NCBI RefSeq assembly: GCF_020509005.1
Contig: NC_063012.1
Coordinates: forward strand, 10,354,001-10,418,000
DNA: 64,000 nucleotides
Source: Fulvia fulva
Lineage: Eukaryota; Ascomycota; Dothideomycetes; Mycosphaerellales; Mycosphaerellaceae
Direction of reading: 5' to 3'
Both the position numbers and the translations under genes were made by a program. The notes under the pieces were generated by a model. It saw only the letters and a program-made list of their open reading frames with translations. It had not been told where the DNA came from and ran no database searches. Below are positions 33,806-45,391 of this stretch, piece after piece. Positions within the stretch are counted from its first letter, which is position 1, and every line of letters begins with the position of its first letter.

Positions 33806-33913
33806 GACAGCCCACTGTAGTGGAGATCCAAGGCCGACGTGCGCTTCGTCGGCCCGTTCGCTCCATCGTGATGTATAGATGTGAATATGTGCAACAGTCT
33901 CACAACCTCGACT

Positions 33914-34788
33914 CTACTTCGGCGCCTCAGCATTCTCAACAATATCCGACATGAAAGCACCTCCCAGCAGAATCGCAGGCTCGTCCAGGCTGTGATGCTC
34001 GTGGCTGAGTGTACCAACACCGCCAGCTTCCAGTATCAAATTTGGGTTATCCGCAATATTCTTCCCACCCCACCGGCCCGCAAAAGCCCGGAGAATATGT
34101 CCATGCGCAACGATAAGCACATCGAAGGGCTCCTTGACAGATCCCTTCGGCTGCCCGATCGCATGGGCATGGAATCTTTCCCGGATATCCGCAATCAACG
34201 CATCAAGACGCTCCGTAATCTGCTGTGGTGACCTGTACCCTCAATCAGCCCATGCCTCCACCTCAACATGCCCCATCATCGCGGCCACTTACTCTCCCCC
34301 AGGACATCCATCCCTCCAAATATCCCACTCCCCCTTCCCCCTCTCCCTTCTCCGCGCCTGAATCTCCTTACTCGTAACCCCCTCATACTCGCCATAATCC
34401 CACTCCCTAATCCCCTCCGTAACCTCCACCTTCGCCTTCGTCGCTCTTGTATCCACATCCTCCACCTTCCCGTGCTGTTGCCACGGTATGGGATCCGGAC
34501 ACCCCAAACCCAGCAGCTCAAGAGTCCGCTGTGCACGCTTGCGAGGGGAGACGTAGATGTGTGCCAAGTTCTTGGGGACGATTAAGCGGTCGTCACCGAC
34601 TAGTGCTTTGCCGGTTGCTCGGATTCGTTTCTCGCCGTTGGCTGTGAGGGGGATGTCGGAGGTGCCGGTGTGGCGGCCGTTGAGGGACCATTCTGTCTCG
34701 CCCTGTGGATGGGTTGAGGATGTGGTGTGGTTCGGGTTGGGGGTGCGGGACTTACGTGGCGGATTATGAAGACTCGTGGTGTTGTCAT
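33914..34788 (-). CDS. SHB17: Histidine phosphatase, SHB17-like (sedoheptulose-1,7-bisphosphatase candidate), 3 exons
   Basis: Exons 34788-34756, 34702-34293 and 34232-33914 give 253 aa. The active-site motif RHGETEWSLNGRHTG uses His11 as nucleophile and is split by the first intron right after RH. Further features: YVSPRKRAQRTLELL, IREWDYGEYEGVTSKEI, WDIWRDGCPGGESPQQI and the second catalytic His in VAHGHILRAFAGRW. The combination EWDYGEYEG plus WDIWRDGC..GE is as in yeast Shb17, which hydrolyses sedoheptulose 1,7-bisphosphate in riboneogenesis. Other phosphoglycerate-mutase-fold phosphatases are possible. The first exon encodes only 11 residues. Confidence 0.8.
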
Positions 34789-35818
34789 CGTGATGGGACC
34801 AAGAGCTGAAACTGCGATACACATGTGAATGATGGGCTAGCAGGTGAAAGAGTCGATAGGAAATGGGTATGTAGCTTCGATACTTGACCTCCACTCGCAT
34901 CGACGTCACACTCTGGTGCAGTTTTGCTACCCTGGGCCGACTAGCCCGGCCGTCATTGCAAGGCGACAGCGAGCACACAGGCTTGTTACTGAGCCATGAT
35001 TGAGCATCTTGATGGAGTGGTGTGTAAGCTTCGGTGTGTGATGCGTCAGATGCTGATCAAGGAGCGACAAGACACAAAGCTGGAAGACAAAACGTCTGGT
35101 CACGTGTGGTGATACATCCCTGCACGCAACATTGTACAGTCGAGCAAAGGTAGTGGAAATTTGGATCTGTATATTGCGATATCTGTGTCCATAGCACATG
35201 CTTGCCCGCAATATCACTTGCATGCCATGTCTGTTCCTTGGAAGCAGCCCGGTTGTTGCGACTTGCTTCCCATAGACAATACCAATACATTGCATCGATG
35301 CTTCCGCGGTTGTGTCCGTCTACCAGATACACACGCACTGCTTGCTTTCAGTCTTCCATCCAATGCTTTCGCTGAACCAAATGCAAGAAGAATCATTACG
35401 CAGCGTCAGCGCCACGAGGTGAAACCCGACAGGAAATGGTGGCTTGCTGTGAAACCCAAATCACGCTCCCGACGCCATGGATGCTGATATTATTGATAGA
35501 AGCTTTCTTCGCTCCTTGAACCGTGATCCAGTTCCGATGCCGTCTATGTACGATGAAGGCCGTATGCAGAAAAAGGGAAGTGCTGTAGCAAGGAGAGGTC
35601 CGCCGTCTATATTACGTCCGTCATCAATGACTGTATTGGTCGTAGAGGCGGAAGTGTCGAGGCACCGCGCAAGTGTCGGGTAGAGCATGCTGCTCCTGTG
35701 GCATCACCAGATGGGCACCAAAATGTGCATCTCGAGAGATGATGACCAAGATCGACCAGGTCCGCTCCAGTATTCATATTCGCTCAAGCAATCTGTTTTG
35801 GTCCGTCGTCAGCTCATG
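34789..35818. other. Intergenic, 1.0 kb
   Basis: Between the SHB17-like start and the 3' end of the reductase-like gene, both minus strand. No supported gene or repeat. Confidence 0.5.
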
Positions 35819-38467
35819 TTATCTGACGCCAATAGCGTGTCGCGGTCCTAAACTGCTGCTAGAGCTATGCGCGGACGGCTCAGAGTCGATGGGCGCAGAG
35901 CGATTGCTATCACCACTCCCCGCGCTGGCGCTCGCAGAACCTGTCAGACTGCGTACTTGGTTTGGAGGACCGCTTTTGGGTGGGTAGAGGTTGCTCACCC
36001 CAGTTTGTTGCTCTATTTGATGCGGAGCCCCCGCATTACCGTGACCTGGCGGATGCCGTGGCACTGGTTGCCGCATATCGGGCGGGCTAGGGCGTCCGTT
36101 GCGATGTGGTGGTGGCGGCCCATAACCGTTCGGTGGCGAGGGACGTTGTGGTGGGCGTTGGCCGGGACTGAGTGGGTTGCCTGGAGACTGGCTCCCGCGC
36201 CTGTTCATTGGAAAGCCGTTGTGAGGTGGATAAGTACCAGGCGGTGGACCACCATGCTGCAGCTCATTGAGACGTTCGGCGGTGAGCGAGTTAGCCCGTG
36301 ACTCCTGGCCCATATTCATACGATCAACGGTGCCAAAACGATCTGACGAGTACCCCATCAGTGGGTTGTTCATTAGCTGCTCACGGAGGCCAGGCATGTC
36401 GTTCATCAGAGCTGCGCTGGTGCGACTCTGTTTCGGCGGTCGTCTCATAGGATTGCGGCTGTGACGGATAGGTCCATTGGTCATCATCTCCGGATTAGTG
36501 CGCAGTTGACTCGCGCTCGGCGCTTTCCTGGTCCTTCGGGAGGTGACGCTCATCATATCAATGTTGTCGGCGTCCACGGCAGGGCTTGCCCCGTTGCCAG
36601 CCATTGGGTCAAAGAAGTCCTCGCCATCTTCGTCGTCTTCATCAAAGGTCTCTCTTGGAGGGGGCATCCTGGGTCCCCCACGACGCATGTGAAACTCGCG
36701 CTCCCGCAACTCCAGCTCTTTCCGTCTCAAGGCGAGTTCTCGCTCTCTCAAAGCAAGATTACCAGATGAAGAAGCTTGCATGCCATCGTACCCATCCTCG
36801 CCAGCTTCTGTCATGTTGTCGTAAAGCATCACATGGCTGAACTCTTCCAAATCATTGCCTTCGAAGGAGCCCCGTCGCGACATTTGTTGTGGGTGACCAC
36901 GAGGACCGTAACCGTTCATCCCATTCATCCTCACAGGAGGTGGATAGCCGCTCATCGAAGGTGGACCACGACGCATCATGCCTGGTGGCGGAGGCCCTCC
37001 AGAGGCAGAGGATGTACGAGCGCCAGGAGGTCTCATGCCGTTGCGCATTGGAGGCCCATTCGCGGGCGGCGGGCCACGACCGTTGGCATACATAGCTCCA
37101 TTCGCCATTGGAGCTGAGGACATTCGCGGCGTGGCCTGTCCGGGCGGTGAAGAAGGCGCCTGCTGTTGCGGCTTGGTCTGATTAACAATGTTGACATTGT
37201 GGAGGAGAGAATACAGGGTTTCGATCCGGGGAATCTGGAGCCCGGTGTCCTGTGCTATTTTCACAGGCGAACCCAGGTAGGTCTCCACTTCCATGGGTCT
37301 CCTGGCCAAGAAATCCTGGTACATTATGCTGTTGGTCTCTGCTGGGACAATCATCTTCTCCATTGTCTGTTCTCGGAAGCCGGGGGGAAAGTCGCAGCTC
37401 TGGGCCTTTGCAAGGCTCATAAGTTCGTCAATTATTCCAGTGATAAGCGAGCGGACGCCGACTTTTCCAAGAAGCTCGGCATGAGCAGGTGTTTCGTAAA
37501 GAACGCTGGCAGGGTAAAAGGCAATGGGTCTGGAGATTGTTAGTCTAACTTCAACAATGGAGGCGTGGTTTGACTGACCCAATCATGCGCTCGTACTGTT
37601 GTTGCCGGATGTTTTTGGCAACCTCGCAATCCACCTGACCAGACTTCAATGTCATGGCTAGCGCCTCTGCCATATCTTGTTGTATTGATGCGGGTATAGA
37701 TGGATTCTTGTTTGCGGGACCAACAAAAAGCTCCGTGGAACCCTTGTGCTCGAACTCACTAGCTCCGAGCTGCGTGATTTCGACGCCCGAGACCAGCGAT
37801 AGGACGACGTTGGTGGGGAAGCGCTGTTCCAGATACGACTCGATGCCAAGTGTGTGGGTGGTATTGACCAGGATGCAAGTGTGTTGCGGCGAGACGACGG
37901 ATTCGATGACGGAGGCGAGGTCGTAGACGTCGGGGAGGGCCTTGACGCAGAGCAGGACGTAGTCGAAGGACGCTCGGTTTGCACCCGCAGCGTCTTCGGG
38001 AGATCTGACGACTGTAGCAATACCAGTCAGTAATCACGTAGGATGTATCATCAGGGATAGGTCGCATACCAGCTCTTGGCTTGAACCGTTCATTGCCAAA
38101 TTTGTCCGACCTGCAGTATGTCAGCTATGGCGTCGATATGGTCGCGTGGGCGAGGCATTGGTGTCGTACCTGAATGATATGCCGTACTGGTGGACGTTCT
38201 CGAAACCGTTCTTCCATACTAACGTCACGTCGCACGCCTGGGTCGCGGAGAGGCGCCATGAAAGGAAGGCGGAGACTGCATTGCCGCCCACTGTATGTTC
38301 TCATCGTCAGCAATGTGTTGCAGTGCCGTTCGTGATGGCGCTGGTGTGTCGACGGGCGAGCGCTCTTTCCCGGCGAGGCGCTCGCTCGTATCTGGTGACA
38401 AGCGCGGTCGAGGGTGTTTGCGGTACGCACCTGACAGAATCCGCAGTCGCGGTGTCGACGGAGGCAT
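35819..38467 (-). CDS. Ketopantoate reductase-like protein with ~450-residue disordered C-terminal extension, 5 exons
   Basis: Exons 38467-38431, 38290-38170, 38110-38070, 38011-37579 and 37529-35819 give 780 aa. The N-terminal Rossmann motif is RILSVGGNAVSAFLSWRL (residues 9-26), split after residue 12 by the first intron. FDYVLLCVKALPDVYDLASVI, ILVNTTHTLGIESYLEQRFP and VLSLVSGVEIT follow, then the ApbA-type C-terminal domain (CEVAKNIRQQQYERMIG; LSLLHNVN-like region YSLLHNVNIVN) to about residue 330. Related fungal proteins are annotated as 2-dehydropantoate 2-reductase-like (Mug72 type). The remaining ~450 residues are Pro/Gly/Met/Arg-rich with a charged helix (LRERELALRRKELELRERE). That extension is absent from bacterial PanE, so the protein may do more than NADPH-dependent ketopantoate reduction. 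Confidence 0.85.
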
Positions 38468-41406
38468 TATGGGTTGCTGTGCTGCAAAGCGCGCCAGACA
38501 GTCCTGGCCGCGCGATGGTACTGTAGAGGCCTTCAGCAAGCAGGCGGTGCTGCGCTGGCGAGGTGAAAGTCGTGCAGGATGCTGCCGGCCGCGTTACAGG
38601 CTTACAGCGCTGCTGGGGTGGATCGGCGTCGCAAAAAGCGTGTCTGAGACCTCGTCCGGGCGCGGGCTGGCTGGCGTATAGCGTGTGCTGGTCGTCGTCG
38701 TCGGCGTTGTAACGAGCGTACTGGCATGCGAACAATACCGAAATGCACGAGACGCTGGTGATGGGTGGTGTGTGGTGGGCGTCGTGGAGGAGCTGGCAAA
38801 GAGAGCAAGCGTGGCTGATGACTGCGGGTAAAACCCCGAATAAACCTCAAAGTCGCAAGTGTGAACGAACGCTAGTGCCGGCGAAGGAACTCCAGGAAGA
38901 GCGCCTGAGCGCTTCCTCTGTGCCAATGCGATGCTGCCAAGCGCATGCAGGAAGGAGGTAGGGAGAGCTCCACCACCCAGCTGCTCTGCGTTTCGAGTGC
39001 AACTGCTCCCTCGGTCACGTTATCCGTCGACACAGCGTGGCAATGGCGTGTTTTCAGTGGGAGAGTGCTCGGTTCACGCGGATCGGTCATTCCCGAGCGG
39101 TGGTGTGAACGACGGACCTCGCGGAGGCTGGATATCTAGAAACAATGCGTGCACCTGGTTGGCAGCGCCATCCCTCGAACTTCCCATGTCTTGCTCCTAT
39201 TGCATAAATATGGGTACAGTGGACCTCACATGCACGCAAACGCGACCTCTGGACGACCTCAACAACACGCTTCTGCTCCCTACAGCTGTGTCGCGATACG
39301 CTCTGAGCTATTGCAGCTCCTGTCTGATATGCCACACGCGCACCACGAACATTCATTATCCTGCCGACATCTGTCATGCCCAACACAGTGTGCCATTTGA
39401 TGGCGACACTGCTCTGGCAATCTCCCATTGCCCATCCTGCGCGCATAGCCCATGCGTTCCATGCTGACCAAGAAGTATCGCTCTTCATAACTGCAACCCT
39501 AGCTGTGCACCTGGTGGCTTTGGCAATGGAAATTGAGCATTGCTCTAGCGCCGGAGTCCTGCGGGCGTGTCTTCATCATGTCCGTTCTGTAAGCAAGTCT
39601 CGCCGTCACCAAGATCCTGCGGTTGAAGGCCCGTCTAGTGTACCTCTATCTCGCTCCAGAAAACGAAACTCAATGCTGTTTCCGACTTCGCGTGCACCAG
39701 ATCAAGGTCGCGGAACCGGCGTGTTTGACTTGCCGTCCCACGACTTGCCGCAGATGTCGTGCACTTTTACATCATCCCTGTCGCACCACTTGAACTATAT
39801 ACATGGATCTCCTTCTGAGGTCAGCTTGGACAATCTGTCCATGCACGCCCGCCTCTGCATCATATCAACGTCGAAGGTCTGCAAGCAGCCGAGTGACAGC
39901 CAGTCTGTGTCTGTTGCAGGTCTGGATACAAAGATTTCAAGCTCGCCACAACGCCGTCTGCCTCAGAGAGCAATCCTCAAATGTCCGGATTATTCACGCC
40001 TCACGGCAGCCGCCGGAAGGACCAGCAGCAACCACCGCCAAGGGAGCGAATCGTTGTGTGCTGAGACGCAGTTCATGACGACCCGACGCTGTACGCCGCA
40101 CGCTCGCTGCAGGTCGTGCTGCACTTCATCAACGCTTTCCAACCACGAGCACACCTCAGCGCTTTGTTGAGGAGTTTACAACCGAACACTCGCCGCGTTC
40201 CTGCCAATCCGCTTTGCAGAATCCCCATTCGGGACCACTCATGAGATGGCCGCAACCACCCGCGGTTATACATCCTCGCCACTGGCAGACATCTAATGAG
40301 TGTGCCTGATGCCTTCAGACCCGTGCTATAGCACAGCAAGTTTGCGCGGTTGCACGCATGCAGCAGGCAGCCAATACAGCAGCCAGAACCCGCATCCACG
40401 TCGGTGCCACGAGGCCGGCCAATGGCTCGAGCTTTTCCAGCAGGTGGCAGGTCAAGGATACGCTGAACGCCCTCAATGCAAATGCGATGTTGCCGTGCTG
40501 CCGTGCAAGGCTGGGCCTGAAACACAATGAATGCTCAGCAGCCTCAGCTCGTGTCCCTCGCATTTGACATGGACGAACTCCTCGTCCCTCGTTTATCTCG
40601 CCCGTCCAACCACAACAATTGTCTTGCACGCTGTAGGAGCGGGCTTGTCTCCGAAACATCTGGTTGCCCGTTTGTCACTTGCATACTTTAGTCGAAGCGT
40701 TGGCACTATCTTGACACTACAGGCGTCCGATCCTGGGGGGCTCATCATCCTCGAGGCTGAAAAGGACATTTCAGGGAAGGTACGCCCCACCGCATCGCAC
40801 GAGTGTGGCGGCGATTACGAACCTCACAATAGGCCAGGCAGACGTCCTCGGTTGTGCTTGTCTTATGGCCATACTTGGCTCGACCTCAAAACGGGCAATA
40901 CTGAACGCTCCTATTGCATGATAAGACTCTATAACCGAATCTGCAGTGAAAGACCGCCAATAGCACCTCCTACAAGTGCATGTGCTGGCAAGAGATGCCA
41001 ACGCACCAGGTACGCGCCGCGCAAAGCTACAGCGGCTTGACATCACATTGTGATTGACAAATCAACTTGTGGTATACCATGATCTGAGTGGTTGCAGCGA
41101 CTTTACCAGCTGCAAACTGTTGATGGTCATGATCAGCTAACAAACCCTGTAGTTGTCGGTCGGTGGTATTCACCGCGATGAGAGTCCAGTGGACCAGTGG
41201 ACATAGCCGCTCACGCGTCAATGCAAGAGAGGTGGATAGAAAGGTCTCCCAGAAGGCTGAAGTCCAAAATGCAGCTATATTCACCCCAATACTGTTAGTC
41301 TCCATGTCACGGCCATCAACAACGCTCATCCCGCATCGCTGTTCCATCAGGAAACGTCTAACTCCGCTGCTTCCTCAAACAACCACCCAAGCATAGCCTC
41401 CTCCTA
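38468..41406. other. Gene-poor stretch, 2.9 kb
   Basis: The only notable frame is the 264-codon one at 39376-40170, listed separately. No repeats, RNA genes or splice-supported genes recognised. Confidence 0.5.
39376..40170 (+). CDS. Orphan open reading frame, 264 codons, doubtful
   Basis: An uninterrupted ATG-to-stop frame in an otherwise gene-poor region. The first ~55 residues are moderately hydrophobic and the rest is Ser/Arg/His/Cys-rich with no motif. Composition is closer to random translation than to the neighbouring genes. A length of 264 codons by chance is unlikely but possible in 52-55% GC sequence over six frames. Confidence 0.18.
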   Translation: MPNTVCHLMATLLWQSPIAHPARIAHAFHADQEVSLFITATLAVHLVALAMEIEHCSSAGVLRACLHHVRSVSKSRRHQDPAVEGPSSVPLSRSRKRNSMLFPTSRAPDQGRGTGVFDLPSHDLPQMSCTFTSSLSHHLNYIHGSPSEVSLDNLSMHARLCIISTSKVCKQPSDSQSVSVAGLDTKISSSPQRRLPQRAILKCPDYSRLTAAAGRTSSNHRQGSESLCAETQFMTTRRCTPHARCRSCCTSSTLSNHEHTSALC

Positions 41407-41918
41407 CTAAGACAAAGTCGCCTCCGCCTTACAAACAAACACACCCCTCATCCCCGGCGCAGTAGGACAAGCACAAATCCCCACACCACCCGCTGCCACG
41501 GTAGTCGTGCTCAAAGCACACCCCTTACAATTAAGCGCCGTCGTCACATCGACGCTCCCCATCCCACAATCGCCGCAAGGCCTCGTGAGCTCCGTTACAA
41601 CGCTAGTGCATGGCTTCGTCGTCGTCGTCATCGGCTTAACGGGCGTAGGAGCGCACTTACAGTGGTCGTTGCACGCCAGTTAATCGGGGTCCTGGCCGGG
41701 CAGGCCACGAGGCATTGTGGTCCGCGGGTGATGACCTCTAGGTCGCAGCCGTGGCAGTCGGTGTAGGAGAGCGCGGTATGGCCTGCGCGGGGTGGACAGC
41801 AGCCTGCTGGACGGTGGGTGATGGTTGAGGTACATGTAGGTGCTGGGTTGGTGAGGTCTTGAGATCCAGAGACGAGGGCCAGGGTTGCGACCAGGAATAG
41901 TAATGTTTGAAGTGCCAT
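41407..41918 (-). CDS. Small secreted cysteine-rich protein with two tandem Cys modules, 2 exons
   Basis: Exons 41918-41661 and 41613-41407 (47-nt intron, phase 0) give 154 aa. Signal peptide MALQTLLFLVATLALVSGSQ. The mature protein has about 15 Cys. Module 1 (residues 29-73) and module 2 (88-135) both start CTS, have Cys 11 residues later, then a C-x-G-C motif (DCHGCDL; NCKGCAL) and a C..C-P end (CLVACP; ICACP). One module lies in each exon, suggesting exon duplication. Size, secretion and disulfide potential fit fungal small secreted proteins, some of which act at host or microbial surfaces; there is no direct evidence of such a role. The intron is near the minimum size and its AAG acceptor is the only in-frame choice of reasonable length. 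Confidence 0.75.
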
Positions 41919-42747
41919 GGTGTATGGGTATTAGTGGTGTAGAGATGACTGAGGGTGTAAGAGCAAAGGTGTCCTGGCAAGAGGCTTGTCGCTTCGGTCG
42001 AGCCTGCGTGAGGTCGACGTATATGCAACGTGGACTATGTCATCTCTTCATACATGTGGTGGTAAGCACTGTTGTTATAGCTGCGCTCGACGATCTCTCT
42101 GGCCTGGCACCGGCTCCCATTCCCATTGACTTCGTCCCGTGAGCACTGGAGCATTCCTCGCTGAAACCCGGCCACGAAGTGTTGGAAAAAGGGCCAATTC
42201 TCGTATTGAGTGCTACTGTGCCGCCTGCTAATCGGACGAAGTTTGAAACCTTCTGAGGTCACAAGTACTGCTTTCCTATTTCTAGCTTCGCTGCCGCCTT
42301 TCATGGCCGACGTCAGTGTCACTACTTGCGGTTCGCGAAAGGTGCTGTTGCAAGTATCATCGGGGTTGTTTCACGGCTTAACTCAAGTCCTTCACTTCTG
42401 ATTTTGGCAAGATGCTGCGTCATGCCTGCAACGTGGTTGGTGAGCGAGTCAGTCTTGCTGGCGGTGTACTCGAGTGGCCAAGGATGAGAGAGGTGGCCGC
42501 TGATCGGGCTCAGACTCTGGTGCGCTGAGCATTGGACACACTGATACCATGACCGTGATGGTGCATCCAACCAGACCGCTACGGGGGTTTGTGGCATGCC
42601 CGATGTTCGTTGGGATGGCCGTATACGTGACGGCCTGGAGATGGCTTGCACGATCTATCATACATGATCGCAAGCTGTACGCGACAACGCTCAGTCCAGA
42701 ACTCCACGCTACTATGCTAAAAGATGCTGAAGAATCGTAAATGACTT
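41919..42747. other. Intergenic, 0.8 kb
   Basis: Promoter side of the Cys-rich protein gene and 3' side of PDX1, both minus strand. No supported gene. Confidence 0.5.
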
Positions 42748-44118
42748 TCACAATACCAGTCGGCCTGGCTCCTGCTCCAATGCTAGCTTCAGTCGTTCGA
42801 GATATTCGGTGGCCCGACTCTCATCGCCAGTTTTTGCTACCACGGAGAAAATGTTCTCTTTCGCTGAGATGCCAGGAGCGACAGGGAGCACGCGCTTCGG
42901 TTTGGGCTGCTTTGGTGCAAGTATGTCGATGAGATCGGGCTTCTTGGCCTGCCTCAATGGCAGAGGTGCTGGCGAAATGCCTGTGATGTTCGGGAAGAAA
43001 TTGCCTCTGCTGCTCTTGATGACCTCATCGAGCCCCAGCACGGAGTTGAAAAGGTCATCTGCGGTTGGCTGGCCGCTTTTGCTTCGTGGAAGGTCATCGT
43101 TCGCAAGTTCCGATGCGCGAGCGATGAATGTCGAAAGCGGCAGGAATATGCCCAGCGAGTCTTGTACTCGCTTTTGTGTGGCAATGACAGCACTTAGACT
43201 GATTGGAACAGCAACTTCCGTCTCTCTTGGAAGCTCAGGCTCAGTCGGCTTTTCCTTGCCCTGTTCAGGTTTTGCGGCCGCCTTCTTCGATATCTGAATA
43301 TTCGACAGGTCCAGATGTCCAAGCTTCTCCAGTCGCGCCGAAGACTGCGCGGGATATTCTTTGTTGATCTTGCCGAGATGTGCTAGAACGTCTCCCTTGA
43401 GCAGTCGTCCTGCAGGTCCGGTGGCTGGTATGGATTCTGCATCGGCGGAGGAGAGTCCATTCTGGTGTAGTAGGTGCTCCACAGATGGATACAATGGGTA
43501 TTTCTGCTTCTGCGCTTTGCCGCCCTGCTTTTGACTTCCCTGGCTTTGAGAGGACTGTTCGCTTGTCTGCGAAGATTGTGACTGCTGCTCGGGCGCCTTC
43601 TGCTTCACTTCCTTCACATTCTCCTCCTCAGCACCTTTTTGCGCTCCCTTAGTATCCTTTTGTCCTTGACTCGGGCTCGAATCATCTGCTGGCAGCTCGA
43701 GACTGCTTATATCGTCGCCGGACTCTGCCGTGACACCTATCCGCTCTCCCACCTGGACAGCCTTGGAGCCCTCCTCCTTGACAATCTTCATCAGAATGCC
43801 GTCGTCTTGCGCCTCCACATCCATAGTAGCCTTGTCCGTCTCGATCTCCAGAATGACATCGCCGGCGGAGAACGAATCGCCCTCTTTCAGTTTCCAGCTT
43901 GCGATGTTGCCTTCGGTCATGGTAGGTGACAATGCCGGCATCGTGTAGTTCTGGGCAGCGCGGTCTTGCGCTGATATGTGAAAGCCTTAAGCCATTGTCA
44001 GTGTCTGCAGACATGCTCGACCGGACTTCAGCACTTTACCTCTGCGTGCAACTGTTCGGGTGGCATATCTGCTGGCGATGCGGGCAGACAACCGCGCTGA
44101 CTGGGCGACTCCTGCCAT
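42748..44118 (-). CDS. PDX1: Pyruvate dehydrogenase complex E3-binding protein (protein X)
   Basis: Exons 44118-44040 and 43985-42748 give 438 aa. The presequence MAGVAQSARLSARIASRYAT is mitochondrial. The lipoyl domain starts MPALSPTMTEGNIASWKLKEG, with the lipoylated Lys78 in ETDKATMDVEA. A Gln/Ser-rich linker follows, then the peripheral subunit-binding domain (YPSVEHLLHQNGLSSADAES, ATGPAGRLLKGDVLAHLGKI). The C-terminal part is short and lacks the acetyltransferase HHxxxDG motif, which separates PDX1 from E2 (LAT1). Role: anchors E3 (dihydrolipoamide dehydrogenase) to the PDC core in the mitochondrial matrix. Divergent from the mitochondrial membrane protein gene at 44348, with 229 bp between starts. 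Confidence 0.93.
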
Positions 44119-44347
44119 TGCTGCTGTTCTCTCTGACCAGGACGTGGAGCGAGGTTGTGGGAGGCCGCAATGGCTGTCGTCGGTGGAGTCGAAGATGTCC
44201 GCAAATGTTGAGATCCATCGGGCGGAGTTGGAACAGCTCACGGCCCGATTGCGAGCTCCAAGCTTTCCGTCTCTTTCACTTCGCGTCTTCACGTGGCGCG
44301 ACCTGCATCAACTTCATCACCACCTGCACCTGGCATTCCATCCGACA

Positions 44348-45391
44348 ATGGCAGCTCACGTACGGCTACTACTGCGACTGCCGCCATGCTTGCGCCTGCA
44401 GGCTCTATCTTCAGGATCCACACAAAATGGCGTCCCGGCACTGCGACTGGCGAAGTCTCCTTGTTCCAGAACATTTCAGAGCAGCGCAAAGGCAGCCCAA
44501 CAAGCAAGGAGTGCGGCCCGTAAACCTCTACGCAAGACGTCGCCTGGACAGACTCCACAGCCTGCCTCACCTGCAGTGTCGTCACGGAGTATTCCAGTAC
44601 GCCAGTCAGTATATGGAGGAGGACCCAAATCCATGATCAGCACTATCGAGCCTCAACTGGAAAGAGTTCTTCTCTACGCCTCGCCTGACCATGGCGCTTT
44701 CTTTGCAGCTTCCTACATTCTTGGCGGGTTCCTTCTCCTTGGTGGCTATTCGTACGCCCAGATGTTCTTGAAAGACGCCAAAGACAGACCAGTACATTGG
44801 TTCTTCAAGTCACTGGGTGCTATCTCGACATTGGCTGTCGTAGCATTTGGTACGGCCTTCATTATGGCACCAATGAAGCTGATCAAATCCATTGCCATCA
44901 TCACGCAAGCCGCAGGAACAACACCCCTTGCAGCTTCACGTATACTGCGTGTGGAAGTAAAGAGGAACCTGCCGTTTCTGAAGCCGGATGTTCTCGAAAC
45001 CACGCCATCAAAGATCTTCCTAGACCGTTACGTCCCGGGCACTGTCGAAAACATTGACTTCCAGAACGTACCATTATCGCAAGCCCGGTCGTTGACGGAG
45101 GAATACTTCACTGGGCAGCAGGAGGTACGCAAATGTGGGGTCATGGCATCTCTCTCAGCAGCAAACCGGTCTGTGTTGAATCTGTGGCCTGCCATAAGCC
45201 GGGAGATTCGACGCATGTTCCTGAGAGACCAGATGGCGTATGTTCGCATAGAAGGTAATGGCACCTTCAAGCTCGATCTTCAGAATTGCAAGCTGCTTGA
45301 CGGTGGCGGACCATTGCATAAAGTGACGATAGCTGCGGACGGACCTCAACCGAGTCTCTCCGACTTGATCAATTGGAGGAAAAGGGGATGA
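44348..45391 (+). CDS. Mitochondrial membrane protein of unknown function, 347 aa
   Basis: Single exon from the ATG at 44348; the frame is open further upstream but crosses the divergent promoter of PDX1. The N-terminal ~90 residues are Arg/Ser/Ala/Gln-rich without acidic residues (SPCSRTFQSSAKAAQQARSA), a mitochondrial presequence. Two membrane segments follow (ASYILGGFLLLGGYSY and LGAISTLAVVAFGTAFIMAP), separated by FLKDAKDRPVHWF, then a soluble C-terminal domain ending SDLINWRKRG. The layout (presequence, helix hairpin, matrix or intermembrane domain) recalls TMEM223/TMEM186-type assembly factors, but I cannot assign it. Sharing a 229-bp promoter with PDX1 supports a mitochondrial role. 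Confidence 0.78.
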   Translation: MAAHVRLLLRLPPCLRLQALSSGSTQNGVPALRLAKSPCSRTFQSSAKAAQQARSAARKPLRKTSPGQTPQPASPAVSSRSIPVRQSVYGGGPKSMISTIEPQLERVLLYASPDHGAFFAASYILGGFLLLGGYSYAQMFLKDAKDRPVHWFFKSLGAISTLAVVAFGTAFIMAPMKLIKSIAIITQAAGTTPLAASRILRVEVKRNLPFLKPDVLETTPSKIFLDRYVPGTVENIDFQNVPLSQARSLTEEYFTGQQEVRKCGVMASLSAANRSVLNLWPAISREIRRMFLRDQMAYVRIEGNGTFKLDLQNCKLLDGGGPLHKVTIAADGPQPSLSDLINWRKRG

